A DNA stretch of 64,000 nucleotides from Lumbricus terrestris (GCA_949752735.1 OX457038.1:63126470-63190469); one strand, 5' to 3'; counted from the first letter of the stretch, positions 32,469 through 44,447 are shown. Notes: generated by a model from the sequence alone, not told the origin. Program-made: numbers and translations.

Positions 32469-33429
32469 TAATCAGTGTTTGCTAAACCATCCATGCAGTA
32501 GCCAAACAAGCTGTCATGTCCCGCACAGATGATGACATGGCCAACAACATTGCCTCAATGAACATCAAGATGACACGAGCAAAATTATATCATCAGAGAA
32601 TTGTGAATTTCTTTTCACAAACATCTTCTTCTGCTTCCCTCTAGCAACCTTTTATCTACATAGCAAATGCTTATGCATGCATGCATACTATATAATACAT
32701 TGTGTCAGATGTCAACAGACATTCCTCTGGAGATCATAACCACACACTGCTCATAAATAAAGGAAAGCATACATGTGAAGTTTATTATTAAGTATAGGGC
32801 TTGTCAACTTCATAAATACACCGTCATGCTCTCTTACTGTATCAACGTCACTCTGGACTCGTGGAGAGAGAGATTGATGAAGACAAAGATGACTGATGAT
32901 GGTGATTGATAATGAGAATGGCAAAGAGGAAAGACGGTAGATGACACAGTTCTGTGTTTCATTGTGTACATACTCCTGGGTGGGAAAAATGATGAAGCGG
33001 AAGGACAAAGTTGGAAGAGGAGGGAGGGATAGCGATACGGGTATCCATCATGAAACAGCTGATGGCCATGACATCTATTTAATCATTTCTTTTATTTAAC
33101 GCTGGTGGTGTGCAACTGCATATATCAACTCAAGTCGGTCTTGCCTTCCCATGTTTTGGTCTATCCTCCTAGAACAGTTTTCCAGTGCATATATTCTAGC
33201 AATCTAGCTGTTTCATTTAATCTCTGCTTGATATGGCAAACTACCTTAAAACGTATACTTGTTTAGATAAGTTACTCAACCTGCAACGAGCAGCATTTTT
33301 TAAATGTGTGTACGGGATGCACAATGAATTGCCTCAAAGCATATAACACCTATACCTTGTTTTCAGTCCCTCCAAACACTGTGGCTGGGCTAAAGAGTGT
33401 CACTTGAAGAGGAGCTGTATAAATTCCCT
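32469..33429. other. No supported gene; possible retroposon tail at right edge
   Basis: Nothing coding is recognised. At 33385-33470, CACTTGAAGAGGAGCTGTATAA followed by an AATG array looks like the 3' end of a SINE or LINE, similar to 22590-22615. Confidence 0.4.
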
Positions 33430-33471
33430 GAATGAATAAATGAATGAATGAATGAATGAATGAATGAATTA
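33430..33471. repeat. (AATG)n microsatellite
   Basis: About ten GAATGAAT repeats at the end of a probable retroposon tail. Confidence 0.9.
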
Positions 33472-33631
33472 ATCCTATACTGATAATGTGCATGATGTGT
33501 CTCAATTTGCAGTGAGACAATAGTTTCGCTTTGTTTACTGGACATGCAACTTATGAATGAATGAGTTGACAAACATTTCAAGCACAGCCAACATTCACAG
33601 CTTACAATACACACAACCAATATTTGCACAG

Positions 33632-33817
33632 GAAGTCATTAGGGAACTGGCGACTGCGGCGATAGGCTTATCCGAAAATGACGTTCAGGTGCAATGTTTG
33701 TCGGCAGCCATTGGCAAACTTGTAAAGCTGATTCCCAACGGACATCTCGGTGGCGAGTACTTCTACCAGACAAAATATGATTATCCCTGGGGATCCGGTC
33801 TTGACTGGCGGCACTAA
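33632..33817 (+). CDS. Candidate terminal coding exon, unknown protein
   Basis: An AG at 33630-33631 could be a splice acceptor. From GAA at 33632 the frame stays open for 61 codons to TAA at 33817. The peptide is balanced in composition, with an amphipathic EVIRELATAAIGL.. start and an aromatic YFYQTKYDYPWG..LDW end, unlike the repeat-derived frames nearby. Against it, the pyrimidine tract before the AG is weak, no upstream partner exon was found and I do not recognise the family. It is a plausible last exon of a plus-strand gene or a decayed one. Confidence 0.35.
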   Translation, partial: EVIRELATAAIGLSENDVQVQCLSAAIGKLVKLIPNGHLGGEYFYQTKYDYPWGSGLDWRH

Positions 33818-34519
33818 GCAGCCATCAACCGTGGAGTAGTCGGTCGGTGGTCGTTCCGGGGGGGGGGGGGAGCACCCTGAAGCCGAAACAGCACCAGCTG
33901 CTCTTCTGACAGCCCTCCCCTAAGCTGACACAATTTAGATCAATATGTAGCACTTCTATACAAGTAAACACAATATAAATACTGCTATGTAATCCACATT
34001 TTCAAAGCGCCCCAGCTGCATAAACAAAGCAAATAATAATGCAAATAATTGAAATTTTTATGGCATCACTATGATAGGGCATCCAATGCCATACATTACT
34101 GCAATGGACATTTCACATGTGAATTAGTCAATCCATTTATTAAATTGAGATTGTAAAAGAAAAATGGTTGCAAACCGTAGACAATCTACCGTGTGTGTAA
34201 TCTGAATACGTACGTGTAAAGAATTAAATAATGTAAAAAATTTATATAGCACCACACGAAGTTGATTCATGCAAGATGCTTAGGAACAGAGAGACAAAAA
34301 AGATATAGATGACCTATCCCAAAATAACACCAACAAAACACAGAGAAACAGACTGAAGCACGGAAATGAAGTACGAATATCAGTGATTTTGTTCATTAAG
34401 CTTGTTCCAACTATCTGTTTAATAATAATAATACAACGATGAGTAGGGTCATTCTGGACTAGTTTTTAACCAATAGTTAGTAATGGGGTCCCTGGGGGAT
34501 CCTAAATACCCCAAGGCAA

Positions 34520-34800
34520 AAAAATTTATTTAAAAAAAATAATATAATAGTAGAACAATAAAATAATAATAAAAAATAATAATAATTTGCATTCAGAGAT
34601 TTAATGCTGTTGCCTTCAGAGGCACCTTTGGCGAGCAGCCAGAACTTGTTGAGTGCACGACATAGTTTTAATCTATAGCCTGAGGTAATAGAACTAAATA
34701 ATTAAGTAAATAAATAAATAAATAACAAGTAAATAATAATAATAACGATAATAATACTGATAATCATAATAATAAAGGTAAAATAATTAAAACAATAATA
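34520..34800. repeat. AAT-rich low-complexity stretch
   Basis: Scattered AATA/AATAATAAT runs (34547-34595 and 34700-34800) separated by ordinary sequence. Confidence 0.8.
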
Positions 34801-34827
34801 TACAAATTACACTGTCATTCACGATAC

Positions 34828-35031
34828 CTGTTTTGTGCCATCAGCCAAAATGTCGAGACTATGAAAAGTGTTCAGCAGGTTCATCACGCGATATTTGAGC
34901 ATTTTCATATCCACCGCCCGCGTGTTGTCACTGACTTTTCGACAAACCTCACCAATTGTGTTCGTAACAAAAGATATATCCATTGTATCATACAGTGTCT
35001 CGATATATTCCTTGTTCAGCTCACAAGCCAT
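34828..35031 (-). CDS. Candidate first coding exon, unknown protein
   Basis: On the minus strand, AAGAAACATGG gives a good start context at 35031. The following 68 codons encode a balanced peptide (MACELNKEYIETL..., then ...VSDNTRAVDMKMLKYRVMN...ADGTKQ). The exon would end CAG at 34828 with donor GTATCG, phase 0; unspliced, the frame stops two codons later, exactly the pattern of a real exon. A CpG-rich region suitable for a promoter lies upstream on this strand (about 35400-36060). The next exon would lie at lower coordinates but was not found. I do not recognise the protein; it is probably helical and cytoplasmic or nuclear, as no signal peptide is visible. Confidence 0.55.
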
Positions 35032-35399
35032 GTTTCTTTCCCCAACTGCACCTTTTGCAATTGAATGTCTATAGACAAGTCCGACTTCGCTAGCAACGAT
35101 ATTACGTTTAAGTCGAATCCAACAGATGGGTGGATCTTCAAGGTTTGTCAGACCCAATCACTTGAATTTATTAATCATAAATACCGAGCAGTTCCACTTT
35201 AAAATGTACCCTCAAGTTCTTCGTTTACTTCTCGAAACCTATACTCAACTGGACATCCTATTCTAAAACTCATCCCAACTGAGAGCATCACGATCACTCA
35301 AAAACAAGATATTACATTTCAACATCGCAAAACAATCGAACCTAAGCTGTCTCCAAGCCACGCTACAATCGGAAACTTGAGGTGGGCAGCAAACTTCAA

Positions 35400-36060
35400 C
35401 AGAACGAAACCTCTCGGTTTCCCATCACAGACCGGTAGCAGCAGCAACACCCGCCAACCCACCCAGCCTCTCGCAATCTAAATTTCAATTCGCCTCACTC
35501 CTCTCGACCACCGTCCGTCAGACCGCGCGGCGCAGACTGCCGGGAACACGAGGCAGCAGCACTACCACCGCCGACGACGAATCGCTTTCCGTCTTCCCTT
35601 CGTTCATTGATCATCGATCGCTACGAGGCTGCTGCTGCTGCTTCTTGCCGATTGCCCTCCACCAATCGCCCGGCCACCACCGCCGCGTTCATTCCGAGGA
35701 AGAAGAAGAAGAAGGAGACAAGTATCTAGGCGAGACTGTGTGAGCTGCAGGGCGATCGGGTTCGATTGCCAACCAATGTATATGTATAGAGAGAAGAGAA
35801 TCTCCTCAGCAGATCTATTGATTAGATGACGATGGACGGGGCTCCCTCCCTCCCTCCCTCTCCCTCCCACCCTTCCCTACCTCCCTTCGTGGCAGACCGT
35901 CGTCCACTGTATTGGACGAATGAATGAGCGATACGACGAGCGATCTATTTGCCGAAGAAGCCGGACATCATGATCTGTATAGCAGGAACGCACATCTATA
36001 GATCAGTTGCGTGAAACTAGCGTAGCGCAAGAAATTTGCCCCGATCCCTTTTCACAATGA
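35400..36060 (-). promoter_or_regulatory. CpG-rich stretch, candidate promoter/5' region
   Basis: This region is clearly richer in CpG and GC than its surroundings (GACCGCGCGGCGCAG, CCGCCGACGACGAATCGC, CGGCCACCACCGCCGCG), with CTCCCTCC runs at 35842-35885. It lies 370-1030 bp upstream of the minus-strand candidate start at 35031. It could hold the transcription start and 5' UTR for that gene. No TATA box or initiator can be chosen confidently. Confidence 0.35.
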
Positions 36061-36139
36061 ATGCGGTCCGTCATCATTACGTAATGGAAATGGACGACAG
36101 CATGCATGCAGCACGGCAGCCAATCGAACAACTGCGCAT

Positions 36140-36347
36140 ATAATTATATCATTTATATATATATATAATTATATATATATATAATTATATATATAATTTT
36201 ATATAAATATAATTGTATATATATATATGCATGTAGGCCTACAAGAACGTCTAGACACGAGAATACGTAACAAAAACAAAAGCACTGGATCTACCCCAAA
36301 CAGCAGCAGCAGCTTCAATGTTTTCTTTTTATGTCCATATGTATATA

Positions 36348-36412
<65 letters not shown>
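36140..36412. repeat. (AT)n tracts
   Basis: TATATAAT-type sequence at 36140-36228 and a longer pure (AT)n run at about 36353-36410, with 125 bp of unique sequence between. Confidence 0.93.
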
Positions 36413-36414
<2 letters not shown>

Positions 36415-36419
36415 CACAC

Positions 36420-37745
36420 ATTAGAATGACCAATTCGTAGTAATGCAATCCAACATTTATGAAACTCCTTTCATCAGATAATCGAAATGACGGTGGCAGC
36501 AACCGACGATCTGCATGCAGCGGGCCATATCAGATACAGCGGGCCATGGATGCAGCATTTGCCCGGCTTCATGACTGAGACGGGGAACCGTCATAATCCA
36601 TACATATACGTCCATTTTGCGAGATCTGCTAGTTGAAAGAAGAAGTCATTACGATGCTTTCTATCTCTCTGTCTGTCTGTCTCTCTCTCTCTCTCGGCGT
36701 ATTATATTATCTATAGGATTCAGCGATGAGCAAATCAAAAATTCAACGATGATATGGGAAATTAATGACAGATGTTTCTATACGACTTCCATAATCAGCG
36801 TCTTCCATAATCAGCGTCATCGTTCTTTTCCATCTCAAATATGAATTCTCATCAGCGACTAGTTGGTTGAGTGCATGTCTTGTAATGCATAGACATCACA
36901 GGCAGTGCTGCTGGGAAGAGTTCAGAACAGATGGAACTCTGACACATGTGTCTAGTATAGGTCATAAGCAAGGTTTTTTGACGCCAGTGCTCTTGAATTA
37001 TGCAAAAAGCATTCCTGATTAATGCATATTTCAAAATAACTAGCCTATATATATATACTCTCTATTATTTATTTCCTCTGTAAACTACTGCGCGCTTGCT
37101 GGTGGTTTAATAAAGAATATTTTTACATACTTACTTACTTGCTATACCATGGACGGAGTCTGGGTTCAGTATTTCGTGAAAATATACCTTTTTCCCAGGC
37201 AAAAAAGCTAATGACCTTATTTAGTCCTTGACTAACCCCCCCCCCGTGATAAACTCCGCCCATGTGCTATACACAAGAAGCACGCTCGGTATAGACCTAC
37301 ATGTACATACTATCACAACCGCCATATATATACAATTATACATGTATACACACTCCACTCAAAGACACTATTATACTTCAGAGTTCAGTGCACTATATAC
37401 CGGAATCAAACCCACAACTTGCCCTATATACACAATAATAGTACACATGGTTCTCTCCTCACTTCAGCCACAATACTTCCCATGCACTTTAACCTGCACT
37501 GCCGAGTTCTAATGAAATTCAAGTTCAAACCTTCCTCCTTCCTTAAATTCTATTGTAAGCCCCCCCCTTTTATCATGGTCTGTAAACTTTCAGATCTCTG
37601 CCTGTCCCAACCAACAGATTGCCGAGTCCTACGATTTTAATTCAACAAATTCTCGTTCATCATCGTTGCTGAGCGCTGCAAAGTGGCAAAGTACAGCACC
37701 TCAAACACACGACAGTTCTGTAGTTCTACATCTATAGAACCAAAC
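36420..37745. other. No supported gene
   Basis: Short frames without motifs. A stretch at 37085-37140 (TTTAATAAAGAATATTTT then CTTA repeats) may be a retroposon 3' tail. Confidence 0.4.
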
Positions 37746-37746
37746 G

Positions 37747-37749
<3 letters not shown>

Positions 37750-37795
<46 letters not shown>
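37750..37795. repeat. (AT)n microsatellite
   Basis: Pure alternating AT. Confidence 0.96.
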
Positions 37796-37797
<2 letters not shown>

Positions 37798-38593
37798 ACA
37801 AGTAGCAGGCTCTCTTCTCTATGTGTACTCTGTCTGAATGCTATATAAGCTCTGAGAAATGGGAATTCCCGCACGACATATCGTCATAGGGGAAATGCCA
37901 ACCGACCGACTGACTGAAGAACTCTTAGGAAACCCTTTCCATTACAAGGGTGCTGGAAAATTTAATCAGCCTGTTATTCATTTATAAGGATCGGGACTCT
38001 CCGCTCATCAATATGCATTGCCAAATGCATGTGAATATCTGTGAGCCTGCAGCTGTCACTATAAGTTCGTCATATTTCTTCTGTGCGGACCATTGTCGCC
38101 GGACTATTTGAACATGCCATTGCGAGGGAGAATTGATCGCGCTGCCCTTCTTGGCGAACGGCATGCTATTGCTATTGCTGCTACTATGGCGTTAGTGAAG
38201 CCCTAAAGGCTTATACGACGGGCAATGGACGCCGCTCGTATATTCCAACGGAAGCAGCTGCGTATCGATTGGTCACCGGTCCGTGCGTCCGTCCGTGCGT
38301 CCGTCCGTCGCCAGACCCCCTCGGCCTATTTGTAGGCATCGGAGGGACCGCGCGTGTCCTGCGTCTGGACTGCAGACCCTTTCAAATGGGCTGCAGGACT
38401 TCGTGGAGCGAGACAGACAGAGAGATGTGTGGCCATCCGCCGAGTCAACCCAGCCCCCATAAATCTCACTTCTGAAGACCTCCCCCCACCTCCACACACA
38501 CCCCAAATCCAAACGTTTCCTCCTCCTACTTCGTCACTGTCCATCGGAGTTTATGTCAGTCGGTCCTCTTCCTCTCGATGGCAGTCTCTGCAG

Positions 38594-38597
<4 letters not shown>

Positions 38598-38662
<65 letters not shown>
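38598..38662. repeat. (CT)n microsatellite
   Basis: About 65 bp of pure CT, extended on the right by imperfect CTGT/CTCC sequence to about 38735. The Leu/Ser and Arg/Glu frames are artefacts. Confidence 0.96.
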
Positions 38663-38666
<4 letters not shown>

Positions 38667-38798
38667 ATTTCTGTCTTTCTCTGTGTGTCTTTTCTCTGTC
38701 TGTCTGTCTCTCCCTCCCTCCTTCTCTCCCTCCCTCAAATCATGCCTAAATATTGTCTCTGTATAGCCTTCACTACAGCCGTGCTCTGCTGTACATTA

Positions 38799-40520
38799 GG
38801 CCATTGCAAAAAATTTTTTTTTAAATGTTCATTGTGCACCCCTGCCATATTGTTACTATTACTTAAACATAATTGCCTATAAATGTTCAGGTCTGTAGGC
38901 CATGTTTTGACCCCCGCCCACCTAAAAAGTAGTTTTATGTTCAAAATGGACATCGACAACATGGTAGCAAATTGTAAATTTTTTGCTTTACCTTTTAGAG
39001 GCTGTAACCATGGCAGCAAGGAGTGAATTTATGAAAAAAGATCCACCTCAGGAAGTAGTTCCTCCAATTTCATCCACACCAAACCGCCCATTACTTAGAA
39101 AGGATGACAGAGAAGTGCCTGAAGCGTGGCTCATAGGTGGCTTGTTGGCATCACTTATTTGAAAGAATCTTGAGTTCAGTTCACAAAGACTTGTTTGGTG
39201 CAACATCAGGCCCTGACAGCACCAATTTCATACAATTAAGAGATTCTATTTGGCCAACAATTAACACAGAAGCTGGTTTTAAAACCCTGGAAATCAAAGA
39301 CAGGTCTTTGAAACGCACCAGGAAATCCTATGCAGTCACTAAAGAGAATACTTTCTACTTCAAATAAAAAAAACTTGCTACCTCGCGCTGACTTTCGAGA
39401 ATGTGCTGAATTAATGTTGATACTTCTGGGTGAGACACCTGAAAGAGGAATGCACTGGCTGAAGCCAGGAGCAGTGCATCATACTCGATGGATGCCATCC
39501 ATTGTGTATCCTGCAAAGATGTTGGCTTTCAGTGCTCAAGCAGGAAATGACAAGGACATGGTCAGCAAATTGGAAGCACTGTGTAAATTTAATGCGCTAT
39601 TCTACGTTGAAAACTGGCTCTCTTCATTCATTGGGGCCGATGCAGCGTATAATGATCTCAAGCTATGGCATGACTTGAACAAGCATTGCAAGCATGATCC
39701 ACAAGTTGCCAATGCAGCCATGAAAACCTTGGAAAAGCACTTCTGGTACTAAACAGAAGAATGTGCTGTATTCTCTCTCTTTTCAAACAGGCTTTCCACT
39801 TCAGAAAGACAGCAGATTGCTCGAACACTGCTCCGAATTCCTAGACCAAGACAGTCTGAAAGGGGCCATCCAACGTTTCCTTTGCTGAGCCACAGTACAA
39901 AGCTATCATCCCTTATTGGACCCAAATTCTGGTTCTTGTCTCACAGCATGGGAATTGGCGCCGACTGGCTAGGAAAACCTGTTAGTGAATTTCATAATGA
40001 TCCCAATTACTAAGAAGCTGATACATATGTGCGGCATGTCAAAGTGGTGAATGATCTGGAGAAACGGGTTGTGAAACTAATCCAAGACTTCTCAACTAGT
40101 GTTACCAATGATGAAACACAAATGCAAATGGTCGAATATCAACGCAAAGAAATTCCCAACTTTCAAAAAGAGACATTAAAGAAATTAGCCATCTCCTCCA
40201 CAAAAACCTTAAATTCAGTAAAGTGATTTGACATGATATCATTGTGTAATTTGTATACACTATTACCAAATTTGTTAGTTTCTATATATGTAGTTTGTAT
40301 TCATTGTATAGTAAACTGTCTTATATTACAAACATTTTGTCATGCAGGAAAACAATGGTTTATTAACTAAATCAGTTGATCGTGTTGGGCGGGGGTCAAA
40401 ACACCACGAAATGACCTAACATTTGGTGAACATTCACATTTTGCCATTAGAAACAATATAGGAGGGGTGCACCATAGAATTTTAAAAAAAATATTTTCCC
40501 CATACATAAATGAAATGGCC
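38799..40520 (+). mobile_element. Decayed DDE-type DNA transposon B (1.72 kb)
   Basis: GGCCATTGC at the left and GAAATGGCC at the right are inverted and flanked by TA (38797-38798 and 40521-40522). Subterminal blocks GTGCACCCCTGCC (left) and GGAGGGGTGCACC (right), and GTTTTGACCCCCGCCCA against TGGGCGGGGGTCAAAAC, extend the inverted symmetry to about 130 bp. The transposase remains match element A (22649-24722), although the ends differ, so the two are different subfamilies of one group. Confidence 0.82.
39330..40226 (+). pseudogene. Degenerate transposase of element B, C-terminal half
   Basis: A 141-codon frame (39330-39752) contains LRADFREC-like, LGETPERGMHW.KPGAVHHTRWM, AYNDL and LEKHFWY blocks. 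A premature TAA follows FWY, where the homologous stretch in element A reads WYLSEELV. After frameshifts, a second frame (40029-40226) has HVKVVNDLEKRVVKLIQDF...QMQ, matching element A near 24213-24300. The N-terminal half with the HWDGK and CFDTT blocks is missing, presumably deleted. It has no function now. Confidence 0.7.
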
Positions 40521-40944
40521 TACTGTACATGGCATCCCTCATTTGTCTCCTTTGTCTGTTCTGCACAGACTTGTCTCGGTAACAATTGACCGACCAAAGC
40601 AACAGATATTAGGCCCACATGCCAGAAATGCGTATGCAGTCAATCAATAAAATCAATTTGTCCGAAATTGTTTTCCGTCATAAATTACTAGTATTAACTA
40701 TAATACTCAACGAGCACAGCTACTAAATGTACCAAAGTGATCAAATTTGCTTGGCTATTATTTATTCACCACATCTACCAAGTGCCAGTAACTTGCAGAG
40801 GTACCTTTACTTATATGCAACAGTGCTTAACCTAGAAGTCTCTGAGGGGAAGCCCCCAGGAACGAATCCCACAAGAAAAATCGCGAGGTGTTGCATTGCA
40901 GGTAAATACGCACCATTCCCCCCTAGCAAAACTAATTGTGTGTC

Positions 40945-41190
40945 AGTCCCCCCCTGCCCAGAAAAATCGACAGGTCTCGTGTAGGTGCGTTTTTGGAAGA
41001 AGAGAAAGAAGGCAAAAAATTCGTCAGTTTTTCAGTAGCAAAAATTGTATATTTTTCTGAGATTTTCACCGAAAGCCTAAAAATGTTGTCAGAAAAATTG
41101 CAGATCACATGGTGTCCTCGGCAGCTCAGCGGTCGGTTGCCATCCGCCCAAAACGGACGTTTTTCCCGCCCCAGAAACCCGATTTCACCC
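40945..41190 (-). repeat. Unclassified interspersed repeat, copy 1
   Basis: The reverse complement resembles 52905-53265. Shared words in order are GGTTTCTGGGG..GG, TTTGGGCGGAT, TTTTTCTGACnACnTTTTTAG, TTTC..TGAAAA and AGACCTGTC...TTTCTGGG. I could not define its ends or class. Confidence 0.5.
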
Positions 41191-41199
41191 CAAAGCAGG

Positions 41200-41349
41200 C
41201 ATAGGCGCAATCACGTCCTAAAAGTTGGGGGGGGACCATAATGAATCATGTCCTAAAAGTTGGAGGGGACCATAATAATAAAACTACGGGACCACTCAAA
41301 AGTTGGGGGGGACGCGTCCCGTGGGTCCCATAGGGTGGTTGCGCCTATG
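41200..41349 (+). mobile_element. hAT-type MITE, CATAGGCGCAA family, intact copy
   Basis: It is 150 bp; the ends CATAGGCGCAATCAC and GTGGTTGCGCCTATG are inverted. It has a perfect 8-bp duplication AAAGCAGG (41192-41199 and 41350-41357). Inside, a CTAAAAGTTGG.GGGACC word occurs twice, plus a related CAAAAGTTGGGG. The same family is present, inverted and interrupted, at 55653-56785. Confidence 0.92.
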
Positions 41350-41949
41350 AAAGCAGGGAGACTAGATTAAACAGTGTATACATGCAAGCAAAGTACTTAC
41401 TCTCTTTTATTAGGCGCCCCGTGCTCTAAATGCATGCAAGCGGTTTATTAATACTGGCCCTGGGTAAATATTCACTCAAATAAACACGCCATCCTAAACC
41501 ATCGGATATACACACACACACACATCGTTTACAATGCACTAATCACACAATGCAATCCTGGAAGCTTAGACGCACATAAGTGTCTCCCTTTGTCTCGTTG
41601 TCTGCCTCTCTCTCGTTCCCTTGATCACTGCTAATGCTCTTAATGCTCCATACAACCGTGAAGAAGAAACCCACGGTAGGGTTCGTGTCAGCACGCACAA
41701 TCTGGCTTAACATCACGAAGTCTTCACGTTGCCGATAACGTTCATTCAGCATTTAATGTCTCGACAATGCAGTGCATGCGACCATCATATATAGTCGCGT
41801 AAAAGCAGCAAAGTCGACTGATTGCTTTCACCAGCAGGATTTACACAGTTTATGGGTGGCTACTTATGGGGAAAATTAAATCAGGACTCGAACATTCGGA
41901 CATCTTACTATTCGTCTCAACGATTCTCCAGTTTCCATTCCACATTTCA

Positions 41950-42095
41950 CAGGGGAACGCGGCGGTGTAGGGGACGCGGTGATGTAAGGGGACGCAGTGG
42001 TGGAGAGGATGCAGTGGTGTAGGGTAGGGGGACGTGGTGGTGTAGGGGACGCGGTGGTGTAGGGGGACACAGCGGTGTAGGAGGACACTGGGCTG
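41950..42095. repeat. G-rich minisatellite, ~18-19 bp unit
   Basis: About eight units of GGTGTAGGGGGACGC-type sequence with variable G runs. G-quadruplex formation on this strand is possible (inference). Confidence 0.88.
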
Positions 42096-42110
42096 TATAG
42101 CGGTACCTAT

Positions 42111-43813
42111 TAGGGAATGTAATCCCGGGGCATTCTGTCAATCCCGGGATTACGGGATTAAAAATAAGTCAATCCCGGGATACCGGGATCCCGGGATTGG
42201 TCCATTTCGACCAAAAATTTTCACTGCCTATTTCCTTAGTGATTTAATGCTGTTGTATATTAAAGAGAATCATAAAAGCCTAATAAAATTGTGGAGTTGT
42301 GTCATTGGCTTGATACTGATAATAGAAGATATGCAAATGTTCAATGTTCGTCTTAATCGTCCATAATGAACACCTAATTACGGTAAAACGATCGCAAAAA
42401 ACAAGCATAAAGCGTCAATCGTAGAGTCTCCAAGCCGTGACCGTATCTTAGTGCACATAAATCCTGCCACGGAAAACGTCCGTTTCGTCTCAACTGACGT
42501 AGGCAGGATTAACAGTAGACCTAAGTAATTATACGAAAGTGCCAAAAAGTGGCCTTGTATGGCTGTTGATTCAAAAACTAGCCTACAAGTGGTCTCCATC
42601 AAGTCCTCAGTCGGAGTGTTTGCACTTGAGAATACGCGTTCAATTAAATTAATATTTTAGATATGAACTAGGGTGACTGGTAAAGAGGTTCTAAGTCTCC
42701 TAACCGAGTGTATAGGCTTTGGCCTACTTGATCTAATGCTACGCAGTAATTTTGGCCACAGAATGATTCGACCAACAGAGCGGAAAAGTTTAACCAGAGG
42801 CTTAGACCTTAGGCGTATGGAGACACACCTTGTGAAATTAGCCCTATAGTTGGTGATCCCAACGCCTAGGCCCTAAGCCTGTTCACTCTCCTTTCTTTTC
42901 TATATCAAGACGTTTAACCTGCAGACTACTAGCTAGGCCTATATAGCCTACACCGAGCTGCAGCTAAGCCCGATTGGTTCTGCTCCTAAGAAACGAGCAC
43001 AGCCTGCATATAGGCATATAATATATATGCCCTATAATACTAAGTAAATTATAAACTAATTACAGAAGCACAATGTTTTTTTTAAATAATCTATTTAAAG
43101 TATTACGTTTCGAGCGGCATAACTGACACCTTGCTCGCTGCCCATTGTTCTCTTTCAAAATACTCCCAGACACCACTTTTGGAAGAGGCATACTAAATCT
43201 ATCAGATATTTTACCTAAAATGAGTTTGGAGTCTTTTCAACAATTCTATATAATATGATTGACTTCGTGGAAGACGTCGATCGTATAGCAGTGGGTCAAA
43301 TTGGTACACTAATCTTATGGAACAGGCTACGCTGTTTACTTCAACCTTGATTTCGAAATGCAGCAGCTGCTGATTACTCAAAGCAGAGCCATTAGGCAGT
43401 GACCGGTTGGCAGCAGCAGAGTTAATTGATTAATTATGATACAACGGCCCGAATTCAGGTCTGAGGGCAACAGGTGATCAACGCACTTAGATGCTGGCAC
43501 GGACTGACTGACCCAAGACCTCTGCACAATGAACCGAAGCAGCGGGAAGCTAGCAGCAGGGTTCCACCTCTGTATGTTACTATGTATGTATACGTCTTTA
43601 TCTGTCTCTGTACGCCAGCCTCTGCCTGTCGAATTGGCGCCTTCCGAGCATTGACCAGGAAAGAATTTAGAGCTAAATAAAGTAATTTCAATGGAAAAAC
43701 TGTAGTCCCGGACGCGCGGGATTTCATCTTTGCCAATCCCGGGATTTCGGGATTGAAAAAAGTCCGGGATTATCGGGATCCCGAGATTCGAGATCCCGGG
43801 ATTACATTCCCTA
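42111..43813 (-). mobile_element. hAT transposon, internally decayed (1.7 kb)
   Basis: The ends TAGGGAATGTAATCCCGGG and CCCGGGATTACATTCCCTA are perfectly inverted. They are flanked by a perfect 8-bp duplication GTACCTAT (42103-42110 and 43814-43821). Subterminal CCCGGGAT/ATCCCGGG words recur many times near both ends and may be transposase-binding sites. The transposase C-terminus is on the minus strand. Confidence 0.93.
42378..42602 (-). pseudogene. hAT transposase C-terminal dimerisation segment
   Basis: The minus-strand frame of about 74 codons has a L..LPTSVETKRTFS..G motif followed by TK.RSRL...T.DAL, the hallmark of the hAT dimerisation domain. The catalytic core upstream on the minus strand (42.6-43.8 kb) is not recognisable, so the element is non-autonomous. 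This fixes the superfamily independently of the termini. Confidence 0.88.
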
Positions 43814-43821
43814 GTACCTAT

Positions 43822-44372
43822 GTTATGTGCCTTGTAACTGCTAGCACTGTGCTTTCTCTGTGGTTGGTCCCATGGTATGAAATGGGCTTTTACTGTCTTT
43901 ACACCCTGTGCCTAGGGTATACTCAGATGCGTTTTGTTGCAGCCTTAAAACTGTCCACAACAGCCATTGGTTGGGTCAGGAGATCTCCCGAGTAGCAATC
44001 GTGAAGAGGCACCATATGATCTCTGCAATGAATGAATTGCAGCCAAGATTACTCAATAAATAAACAATATTAAAGAAAAAGACACCTGACAATTTTGTCA
44101 CCTCAGCGACTTTACCTGGGCATTTCACCTGCCCAGCAAAATTATACTTAACTAGAGAATGCCTCCGAGAGAAAATTCTTCGACAACAAAACGACAACAC
44201 CATTAAAGAAGATGGTTCTCGCTGACACTGTGGTTATCAAGTTTGAAGACTGTGTGTTTGTGCCAACAGTGGATGAAAGAAACAGAGATAAAGATATATC
44301 ACTGTGGAATACATAAGTGCTCAGCAGTTTCAACTTTGTGTATCAAGATCAATCTTAGGCAATTCAAAGCTT

Positions 44373-44375
<3 letters not shown>
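43822..44375. other. No supported gene
   Basis: Short frames only. GAATTGCAGCCAAGATTACTC and the A-rich sequence near 44030-44080 may belong to a retroposon tail. Confidence 0.4.

Positions 44376-44447
<72 letters not shown>

Noticed and set aside
35924..35999. Short plus-strand frame beginning MSDTTSDLFAEE
   Set aside because: Good-looking start but it stops after 25 codons without a convincing splice donor; only a weak GT lies inside it.
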